Source: Gammaproteobacteria bacterium
GTDB lineage: Bacteria; Pseudomonadota; Gammaproteobacteria; Pseudomonadales; Pseudomonadaceae
DNA: 35,893 nucleotides
NCBI GenBank assembly: GCA_903970465.1
Contig: CAJCIO010000184.1
Span: 1-35,893 of the forward strand
Direction: 5' to 3'
Shown piece after piece: positions 23,779-29,874 of this stretch. Position 1 is the first letter of the stretch. Each line of letters starts with the position of its first letter. The notes under the pieces were generated by a model that was not told where the DNA came from, made no database searches, and was given only the letters and a program-made list of their open reading frames with translations. The position numbers were made by a program, and so were the translations under genes.

Positions 23779-23794
23779 TGTGCAAAAAAGCACA
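23779..23794. promoter_or_regulatory. Perfect palindrome overlapping the LysR gene start
   Basis: TGTGCAAAAAAGCACA is a perfect five-base-arm inverted repeat with a central A6. It covers the GTG start candidate at 23780 and ends immediately before the in-frame ATG 23795. It may be the autoregulatory operator of the LysR protein in the divergent promoter region. Confidence 0.5.
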
Positions 23795-24625
23795 ATGTCC
23801 TGGGACGATCTGTTGACCCTTTCGACCCTCATGCGCAGCGGCAGCTATTCGGCCTGTGCCCGCGAACTGGACCTCACCCACGCCACGGTGATTCGTCGTA
23901 TCCGCCGACTGGAGCAGGCCCTCGGCAAGCCGGTGGTGACACGCGAAGACAATACCTTCCGCCTGACCAGCCATGGCCACGGGGCCTTGGCTGCGGCCCT
24001 GCAGATGGAGCAGGCCGCCGATCGTCTGCTGCGCGAAACCGAAGCCAGCGGTCAGGGTGTCACCGGCGAGGTGCGGATCGCCGCCACCGCCGCCATGGGC
24101 AGCCACTACCTGACGCCCCACCTGCCAGCGCTGTATCGCGCTCATCCGCAGATCGAGGTGTGCCTGCAACTGGGCGACCGCATCACCAGCCTGGCCAAAC
24201 GCCGCGCGCATATCGGTGTGCGCCTGGCGCGGCCTCAGGAGGTCGACATGGTGGCGCTGAAAGTTGGCAGGGTGCGCTTTGGCTTGTATGGCGCCGCCGC
24301 TGCCCCGGCCAGCGATGGGCAGCCGCTGTGCGGGCTGACGGAGCACAGCAACCTGACGCTACCCGAGGTGCAGTGGCCGAAAACATTGGGCCGTCGGTTC
24401 GCCTTTACCGCCAATGATCTGCTCGCCGTGCGCGAATCGGTCCGGGCGGGCCTCGGTGTCGCATTGTTACCCCATTACCTGGCTGACCCAGGCCTGGTGC
24501 TGTACGAGCACATCCCCCAGGTTGAGCGGGAAATCTGGCTGGCCTACCCGACGGAATATCGCGACACGGAGCGGTTCCGGCCCGTGATTGCGTGGCTGGC
24601 GCAGGTGCTCGGCGAATGTCCGTGA
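23780..24625 (+). CDS. LysR-type transcriptional regulator
   Basis: Regulator of 281 residues: helix-turn-helix (about 8-66, LMRSGSYSACARELDLTHATVIRRIRRLEQALG) and a shortened substrate-binding domain, truncated relative to the usual 300 residues. The unusual THATVIRRIRRLE recognition helix is of the type found in LysR proteins annotated near quinone or isochorismatase genes. The start is uncertain: GTG 23780 has AAGG ten bases upstream, whereas ATG 23795 has no ribosome-binding site but begins the conserved domain. It is divergent from the cysteine-hydrolase gene, its likely target. Confidence 0.9.
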   Translation: MQKSTMSWDDLLTLSTLMRSGSYSACARELDLTHATVIRRIRRLEQALGKPVVTREDNTFRLTSHGHGALAAALQMEQAADRLLRETEASGQGVTGEVRIAATAAMGSHYLTPHLPALYRAHPQIEVCLQLGDRITSLAKRRAHIGVRLARPQEVDMVALKVGRVRFGLYGAAAAPASDGQPLCGLTEHSNLTLPEVQWPKTLGRRFAFTANDLLAVRESVRAGLGVALLPHYLADPGLVLYEHIPQVEREIWLAYPTEYRDTERFRPVIAWLAQVLGECP

Positions 24626-24712
24626 GAACGCATGGCGTCACGGTGGGATCTGCCAGCGTGGCGGCGATCGACACCGGCAGGTGGGTCATGAAATGCAAAT
24701 CGGGAATATGAA

Positions 24713-24732
24713 CCGCTGCTAAAAATTAGCGG
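24713..24732. repeat. Small inverted repeats upstream of the tonB operon
   Basis: CCGCT (24713-24717) pairs with AGCGG (24728-24732), and inside it GCTAA (24718-24722) pairs with TTAGC (24726-24730); only one of the two can form at a time. Further on, ATATCT (24780-24785) faces AGATAT (24801-24806). This A/T-rich stretch is the probable promoter/operator region of tonB. Confidence 0.4.
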
Positions 24733-24804
24733 ATTGATTTGAGTCCGCTCGCTGCGTACTCAGCTAAACGCATAAGCAAATATCTAAATATTCCTTTAAG
24801 AGAT

Positions 24805-24814
24805 ATCGATTAGC
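24805..24814 (+). promoter_or_regulatory. ATCGATTAGC element before tonB, shared with the second receptor gene
   Basis: ATCGATTAGC matches ATCGATAAGC at 29746-29755 before the downstream TonB-dependent receptor gene at nine of ten positions. It also starts a direct repeat of CGATTA separated by four bases. It could be a common regulator site of the import locus, but a chance match is possible. Confidence 0.3.
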
Positions 24815-24900
24815 ACCGATTATCGCGGCCTTGAGCGGTGGCCGACAGAGAGGCGTGCATCGGCGCCGCTCCTTTTATTCCATGGAGCAGGAGCTGACCG

Positions 24901-25737
24901 ATGGGCAACGTCCCGACCGCTGCCAGTGCAACGCGAACACTTTGGCGCGAGCCCGCCAACGGCGAGCTGTTGGCATTGGGCACTGTATTCCGCGAACCGC
25001 TGTGGACGTCGCGCCTGCAGCGCAGCCCAGGGCCAATCCTCAGCAAGCGTGAGGGCATCCTGCTCGGGGTGTTCGCCCTGGTGCTGCACGGTGCGGTGAT
25101 CTACTGGCTGAACAGTACGCCCACGCCGACCTTGCCGGTGGTACCGCCTGAAGTACCGCCCATGACTATCGAGTTCTCCCAGCCAGCGCCACCGGCACCG
25201 CCGGTGGTCGAGCCACCACCGCCGGCCCCCGCGCCGCCGGTGGCCGAGACGCCGCCACCGCCCGTGGTGGACGAGATGGCTGCCAAGCCGGAACCCAAGC
25301 CCAAACCCAAGCCAGTCGTGAAGCCGGTGCCCAAGCCTGTTGCCAAACCCGTCCAGAAAACGCTCGAGAAGCCTTTGCCCAAGCCTGCCGAACCCGTACC
25401 GGCGCCTGCGCCCGTAGCGGCCCCGGCACCGCCCGCGCCGCCGGCACCCGCACCTGTCACGCCGCCATCGGCCACTGCCGGCTATTTGAAGAACCCGGCG
25501 CCGCAGTACCCGGACCTGGCCATGCGCCGCGGTTGGGAGGGCACTGTGTTGCTCAGGGTGCAAGTGCTCGCCAGCGGTCAGCCCGGCGACATCCAGATTC
25601 AGAAGAGCAGCGGTCGTACCCAGCTCGACGACGCCGCGCTGGCGGCGGTCAAGCGCTGGAGTTTCGTGCCGGCCAAGCAAGGCAACGTAGCGCAGGCCGG
25701 TTGGGTCAGCGTGCCGATCGACTTCAAGCTTCGATAG
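24901..25737 (+). CDS. tonB: TonB energy-transducing protein
   Basis: Inner-membrane-anchored periplasmic protein passing proton-motive energy from ExbB/ExbD to outer-membrane receptors. The 278-residue protein has an N-terminal cytoplasmic extension of about 45 residues, as in Pseudomonas TonB1, a membrane anchor (about 51-70, GILLGVFALVLHGAVIYWL), a long Pro-rich spacer with PEPKPKPKP and KPVPKPVAKPV repeats, and a C-terminal TonB domain (about 195-278) with YPDLAMRRGWEGTVLLRVQV and a terminal VPIDFKLR. ATG 24901 has AGGAG 9-13 bases upstream. It heads the tonB-exbB-exbD-metNIQ gene series and is probably dedicated to this locus. Confidence 0.93.
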   Translation: MGNVPTAASATRTLWREPANGELLALGTVFREPLWTSRLQRSPGPILSKREGILLGVFALVLHGAVIYWLNSTPTPTLPVVPPEVPPMTIEFSQPAPPAPPVVEPPPPAPAPPVAETPPPPVVDEMAAKPEPKPKPKPVVKPVPKPVAKPVQKTLEKPLPKPAEPVPAPAPVAAPAPPAPPAPAPVTPPSATAGYLKNPAPQYPDLAMRRGWEGTVLLRVQVLASGQPGDIQIQKSSGRTQLDDAALAAVKRWSFVPAKQGNVAQAGWVSVPIDFKLR

Positions 25738-25843
25738 TTCCTCAACTTTCGGGGGCAAGCCCCCTCACTACCAGCTTTGCGGGCCACCACCACCAAAGGA
25801 GCGCCGCCACCACGAATCCATGAATCAGCAAGGACGTACCGCC

Positions 25844-26557
25844 ATGAACCTGATCGCTTCGCCGTTCGCCTCCATTGAATCCGCTGTCATCTGGCTGTTG
25901 ATTCTGTTCTCCGTCGCTACCTGGGGCCTGTTCCTGCTCAAGGGCTCGCAGTTCACGCGCCTGAAATCGCAGGATCGCAAGTTCCACAAGCAGTTCTGGG
26001 CCGCCTCGAGCCTCGATTCCGCCGCCGTGCTCGCTCATGAGCAACCCGGTGCAGCCGCTCGCGTGGCACTGGCGGGTTACAACGCCATTCAGGTCCCCGA
26101 AGCCGCGGCGGCCGATCTGAGTCAGGCCATCAATCATCAGGACCGCCTCGAGCGCGCCCTGCGTCAGCAGATCGTCCGTGAACGTCGCTCGCTGGAAACC
26201 GGCCTGGCGATCCTCGCCAGTATCGGCAGCACCTCGCCCTTCATCGGTCTGTTCGGCACTGTGTGGGGCATCATGTCGGCGCTCAAGGGCATCAGCGCGG
26301 CCGGCTCGGCGAGCCTTGAAACCGTCGCCGGACCCATCGGTGCAGCCTTGGTGGCCACCGGTGTGGGTATCGCTGTCGCCGTGCCGGCGGTGCTGGTCTA
26401 CAACTACTTCCTGCGCCGTCTGAAGCTGACCGCCGCCGACCTCGACGATTTCGCCCACGACTTCTACAGCCTCGCGCAGAAGAGCCAGTTCCGCTTGATC
26501 AGCCTGCCGACCGGCCCGAAAGCCGGCGTCAGCCGCCCTGTGAAGGAGGCCGTTTGA
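25844..26557 (+). CDS. exbB: ExbB biopolymer transport protein
   Basis: Inner-membrane component of the TonB motor, 237 residues with three transmembrane segments (the first at about 12-32 and a pair at about 130-155 and 170-195) and the conserved MotA/TolQ/ExbB-type loop with GSTSPFIGLFGTVWGIMSALKGIS. ATG 25844, preceded by AAGGA at a spacing of nine to ten bases, is favoured over the in-frame ATG at 25820, which has no ribosome-binding site. It ends two bases before exbD, and the AAGGAGG upstream of exbD lies inside its last codons. Confidence 0.93.
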   Translation: MNLIASPFASIESAVIWLLILFSVATWGLFLLKGSQFTRLKSQDRKFHKQFWAASSLDSAAVLAHEQPGAAARVALAGYNAIQVPEAAAADLSQAINHQDRLERALRQQIVRERRSLETGLAILASIGSTSPFIGLFGTVWGIMSALKGISAAGSASLETVAGPIGAALVATGVGIAVAVPAVLVYNYFLRRLKLTAADLDDFAHDFYSLAQKSQFRLISLPTGPKAGVSRPVKEAV

Positions 26558-26558
26558 G

Positions 26559-26960
26559 ATGGCCTTTTCGACCCAGGACAGCGATGAAGTATTGAGCGAA
26601 ATCAACGTCACGCCGCTGGTGGACGTGATGCTGGTGCTGTTGGTCGTGTTCATCGTCACCGCACCGCTGTTGACCAACGCCATCCCGATCAATCTACCCA
26701 AGACCGATGCCGTGGCGCCGGTCGAGCAGAAGGACCCAGTGGTGGTAAGCATCGACGACAAGGGCCAGGTGTTCATTGCCAAGGAGCAGATCGAGCTCGA
26801 CCAGTTGCAGTTCCGTCTGCAGGGCGCCAAGGCAAAGGACCCGGACGTACGCATCCAGCTGCAAGCGGACAACGGCGTCAATTACGGCGTGGTCGCCAAG
26901 GCCATGGCCGTGATCGAGAAGGCCGGAATCACCAAGCTGGCAGTGATCACGGCCAAGTGA
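26559..26960 (+). CDS. exbD: ExbD biopolymer transport protein
   Basis: Small TonB-motor subunit of 133 residues: one transmembrane helix (about 18-38, with the essential aspartate in TPLVDVMLVLLVVFIVT) and a periplasmic domain with the ExbD/TolR pattern DKGQVFIAKEQIE and VNYGVVAKAMAVIEKAG. Translation is coupled to exbB: its ATG is one base past the exbB stop with a perfect AAGGAGG at 26543-26549. A four-unit tandem repeat begins at its stop codon. Confidence 0.94.
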   Translation: MAFSTQDSDEVLSEINVTPLVDVMLVLLVVFIVTAPLLTNAIPINLPKTDAVAPVEQKDPVVVSIDDKGQVFIAKEQIELDQLQFRLQGAKAKDPDVRIQLQADNGVNYGVVAKAMAVIEKAGITKLAVITAK

Positions 26961-27006
26961 GGGGCTATGTGAGGGGCTATGTAAGGGGCTATGTAAGGGG
27001 CTATGA
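26959..27006 (+). repeat. Four-copy 12-base tandem repeat of ribosome-binding sites and start codons
   Basis: Four head-to-tail copies of [G/A]AGGGGCTATG[T/A] begin at the exbD stop codon. In copies one to three the ATG is followed at once by a stop (ATG-TGA at 26967-26972, ATG-TAA at 26979-26984 and at 26991-26996). Each also contains AGGGG. The fourth copy's AAGGGG (26995-27000) is six bases before metN ATG 27007, an ideal spacing. The array may have arisen by slippage and could affect metN translation. Confidence 0.9.
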
Positions 27007-28005
27007 ATGAGCGATCCGATCTTTCGCCTGGCCGGTGTCACCAAGGTGTTTGGTGACGCCGCGGCACCGGCCCTCGCCGGGATAGACCTGGACATCGAGC
27101 GTGGCGCGTTTCTGGGCGTGGTGGGCACTTCGGGTGCCGGTAAAAGCACGCTGTTGCGGTTGCTCAACCTGCTCGAAACGCCCACTGGCGGCAGCATCGC
27201 GTTCAATGGCCGCGACCTGGCCAGACTCGATGGCAAGGGCCAGCGTGAATACCTCTCGAAAGTGGCGACCATCTTCCAGCACTTCAACCTGTTCCACGGC
27301 AAGACGGTGCTGGACAATATCGCCTTTCCCCTGGCCATTCGCGGTGTGCCGCTGGCCGAACGGCAAGCCCGTGCGCGAGAGTTGATCGCCCAGGTCGGCC
27401 TGCAGGATCGCGAAAATCACTACCCCTCGCAGTTATCCGGCGGGCAGAAGCAGCGGGTCGGCATTGCGCGTGCGCTGATCACTCATCCCGAGGTGTTGCT
27501 GTGCGACGAAGCCACCAGCGCCCTGGATTCGCAGACCACCCAGACCATTCTCGACCTGCTGGCCCGGCTCAAGCAGGCCTACGGGTTCACCGTGATCCTG
27601 ATTACCCATTCGTGGGACGTGATCCGCCATGCCTGTGACGCCGTGGTGCTGATCGAGCACGGCGCGATCACCGAGGCCGGGGCGCTCAAGGAGGTGATCC
27701 AGCGTGAACGTTCGGTGCTCAAGGATCACCTGCTGCCGCTCGACGAAAAGGCCGCCTGGCAGAGCGGCCCGGACACCGTGGACCTGATCTTCGAGCACCC
27801 CGAAACCCAGACGCATCTGCTGTCGAAAGTGGCCAACGCCTTGCACCTGGATTTTTCCATTCTCTCGGGGCGCATGGACAGCCTCGGCAACACACCGATC
27901 GCGCGCTTCAAGGTGCGCTTCAGCTCCCGTGATCCGCAGGCGTCGTTCGACGTCGCGCGGGTGCGCGAGCTGCTGGCGCAGGAATTGGTCACGGTGAATG
28001 TGTAA
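27007..28005 (+). CDS. metN: Methionine-type ABC transporter ATP-binding protein
   Basis: ATPase subunit of a MetNIQ-type importer, 332 residues. Walker A GTSGAGKST (near residue 40), the signature LSGGQKQRVGIARAL (near 140), Walker B VLLCDEATSALD and the H-loop LITHSW are intact, and the C-terminal NIL domain (about 250-332, after PETQTHLLSKVANAL) is the ligand-sensing domain of methionine transporters. Its ribosome-binding site is the last unit of the tandem array, so translation of metN may depend on copy number. It is 46 bases from exbD and 18 bases from metI. Substrate by homology: methionine or another small sulfur compound. Confidence 0.92.
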   Translation: MSDPIFRLAGVTKVFGDAAAPALAGIDLDIERGAFLGVVGTSGAGKSTLLRLLNLLETPTGGSIAFNGRDLARLDGKGQREYLSKVATIFQHFNLFHGKTVLDNIAFPLAIRGVPLAERQARARELIAQVGLQDRENHYPSQLSGGQKQRVGIARALITHPEVLLCDEATSALDSQTTQTILDLLARLKQAYGFTVILITHSWDVIRHACDAVVLIEHGAITEAGALKEVIQRERSVLKDHLLPLDEKAAWQSGPDTVDLIFEHPETQTHLLSKVANALHLDFSILSGRMDSLGNTPIARFKVRFSSRDPQASFDVARVRELLAQELVTVNV

Positions 28006-28023
28006 CCCCTGGCAGAGCGCTCG

Positions 28024-28692
28024 ATGAATACCCTCACTTGGCAAACCTACCTTCCGGACTTCTGGGCGGCCCTGCTGCAGACGCTGTACATGGTCGCCAT
28101 CGCCGGGCCGAGCATCATTGTCGTCGGCCTCACGGTCGGCACCACGCTGTACCTGATCGCGCCCGGTTCGGTCACACCGAAACCAGCGCTTTATTACCTG
28201 CTGACCACGCTGGTGAACGTCGGCCGATCGATCCCGTTTCTGATCCTCATCGTGCTGTTGATTCCGGTCACCCGCGCGGCGGTCGGCACGACCCTGGGGC
28301 CGGTGGCGGCGATCATTCCGCTGGTGCTGGGCTTCAGCCCGTTCTTCTCGCGGCTGGTGGAAGCGGCGCTGCGCGAGATCGACCAGGGCCGCATCGAAGC
28401 CGCGCGTTCGATGGGCGTGACCCAGTGGCAACTGGTGTTTCGCGTGCTGCTGCCCGAGTCGTTTTCGGGCCTGTTGAACGCCATGACCATCATCCTCGTC
28501 GGCACCGTCGAGGGCACGGCGGTGGCCGGCGCCGTGGGAGCGGGCGGGGTAGGGGACTTCGCGATCGAGTTCGGCTATCAGCGTTTCTATGGCGAGCTGA
28601 TGTTCATCTCGGTGTTCGCCATGGTCATCATCGTGCAGGTGATCCAGATCAGCGGCGACCTGTGGATCCGCGCCCGAAAACACAAACGTTAA
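28024..28692 (+). CDS. metI: MetI-type ABC transporter permease
   Basis: Inner-membrane permease of 222 residues with five to six hydrophobic segments. The EAA loop that contacts the ATPase is visible as EAARSMGVTQWQLVFRVLLPE (near residues 123-143). Start ATG 28024 follows metN by 18 bases, indicating cotranscription with metN and metQ. The family normally imports methionine in D or L form; this copy's substrate is inferred only from homology. Confidence 0.93.
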   Translation: MNTLTWQTYLPDFWAALLQTLYMVAIAGPSIIVVGLTVGTTLYLIAPGSVTPKPALYYLLTTLVNVGRSIPFLILIVLLIPVTRAAVGTTLGPVAAIIPLVLGFSPFFSRLVEAALREIDQGRIEAARSMGVTQWQLVFRVLLPESFSGLLNAMTIILVGTVEGTAVAGAVGAGGVGDFAIEFGYQRFYGELMFISVFAMVIIVQVIQISGDLWIRARKHKR

Positions 28693-28728
28693 GCCTCATT
28701 CACCGACGACTATCGTTCAGGACATTTC

Positions 28729-29658
28729 ATGGCTAATCGCAGATTCAAAACCGCTCACATCGGCGTGTTCGCCGCCGCGCTCGTCGCCATCGCCATCGGT
28801 GCGTCGTTGGCCGTGCCCGGGCTGCTCGACAAGGGCAAGGCCCAGGCTAGCGATCAAGCAAGCACTGTGAACAAGGGCACGGTTGTGCCAGGCACGCCAC
28901 TGAAGGTCTACGCGACCGCGTCTCCTCAGGGCGACATCATTCGCTACGTGCAGAAGCTTGCCGAGGCCGACGGTTCGGGCCTGGTGCTCAAGCTGACCAC
29001 CAGTGGCGGCAGCGGCACCCTCGACTCCTACGAGCTGCTGGCCAACGGCGATGCGGACGTCAACTTCACCGGCCATCAGCCTTACGTCAACGCCTGGAAG
29101 GCGGCCCATCCCAAGCTGAACAACTTCGACGGCAAGGCCACGGTGCTGCTCAATGCCTTCGGCCTGTACTCGCAAAAGTACCAGACCCCGCAGGCGCTGC
29201 CTGACGGTGCGCGGATCCTTATCCCCAACGAGCAGACCAACCTGCCGCGCGCCTTGTTCATCCTTCAGGATCTGGGCCTGATCAAGCTCGACGTCGCCCG
29301 GCTCGACAGTTCCCCGGCAGCGGTGGCAGTGAGCGAGAAATCGATCGTCGACAACCCTCGCCATCTGGTGCTCATCCCCACCGACACGGTGCTGCGCGCC
29401 AAGGCACTGCCAGATGCCGACGCCAGCTTCATCAACGGCGATGTGGCCTTGTCCAACGGTATCGACCCGTCGAAGGCACTGGTGCGCGAGCACACCACCG
29501 ACAACCCTTACGCCAACCTGATCTACACCCGCAACGATCAACTTGATGATCCGCGGGTCAAGCTGCTCGCCCGTTTCCTCACGGGGCCGGAAGTGAAAAA
29601 GTTCATCGATGACAACTACCGAGGGTTCGTGATTGCCGATCAGAAGATCGTGCGCTGA
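28729..29658 (+). CDS. metQ: MetQ/NlpA-family substrate-binding protein, non-lipoprotein
   Basis: Periplasmic binding protein of the MetQ family, 309 residues, with DVNFTGHQPYVNAW (near 105), ILIPNEQTNLPRALFILQDLGL (near 163) and NPYANLIYTRNDQLDDP (near 262). Most relatives are lipoproteins with a lipobox cysteine; this one has a hydrophobic N-terminal segment (about 10-30) followed by AQASDQ and no cysteine at all, so it is either cleaved by signal peptidase I or stays anchored. It is last in the tonB-exbB-exbD-metNIQ series, 36 bases after metI. The TonB-dependent receptor gene begins about 215 bases later. Confidence 0.9.
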   Translation: MANRRFKTAHIGVFAAALVAIAIGASLAVPGLLDKGKAQASDQASTVNKGTVVPGTPLKVYATASPQGDIIRYVQKLAEADGSGLVLKLTTSGGSGTLDSYELLANGDADVNFTGHQPYVNAWKAAHPKLNNFDGKATVLLNAFGLYSQKYQTPQALPDGARILIPNEQTNLPRALFILQDLGLIKLDVARLDSSPAAVAVSEKSIVDNPRHLVLIPTDTVLRAKALPDADASFINGDVALSNGIDPSKALVREHTTDNPYANLIYTRNDQLDDPRVKLLARFLTGPEVKKFIDDNYRGFVIADQKIVR

Positions 29659-29716
29659 ATCACCCCTTGCTACAGCGAGAGTGGTGTCCGGTCCGACCTC
29701 GCTCATAAGGATATGA

Positions 29717-29765
29717 CTAAATGTTTCTTAATTTATATATTTAGGATCGATAAGCTATATCGATC
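29717..29765. promoter_or_regulatory. A/T-rich promoter region with nested inverted repeats before the second receptor gene
   Basis: CTAAAT (29717-29722) is repeated inverted as ATTTAG (29739-29744). Next to it GATCGATA (29745-29752) and TATCGATC (29758-29765) form a perfect eight-base inverted repeat around five bases. The stretch is far more A/T-rich than its surroundings and is the likely promoter/operator of the receptor gene, about 110 bases upstream of its start. Confidence 0.5.
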
Positions 29766-29829
29766 GGACGGCCGAACTCAATCAATTCGCAAGGATGCCC
29801 GCGACCGCTGCCAGCGGACCGCTCCTGCC

Positions 29830-29851
29830 CCCGGCACACTGAGGTGCCGGG
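29830..29851 (+). promoter_or_regulatory. Hairpin in the leader of the second receptor gene
   Basis: CCCGGCAC (29830-29837) pairs perfectly with GTGCCGGG (29844-29851) around a six-base loop, 23 bases before the ATG. Not followed by a T-tract, so more likely a leader structure affecting RNA stability or translation than a terminator. Confidence 0.45.
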
Positions 29852-29874
29852 TCTGGATTCAAGGAAATCGGTTC

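Noticed and set aside
24780..24814. Possible Fur box before tonB
   Set aside because: The A/T-rich stretch does not match the GATAATGATAATCATTATC pattern well enough to support iron regulation.
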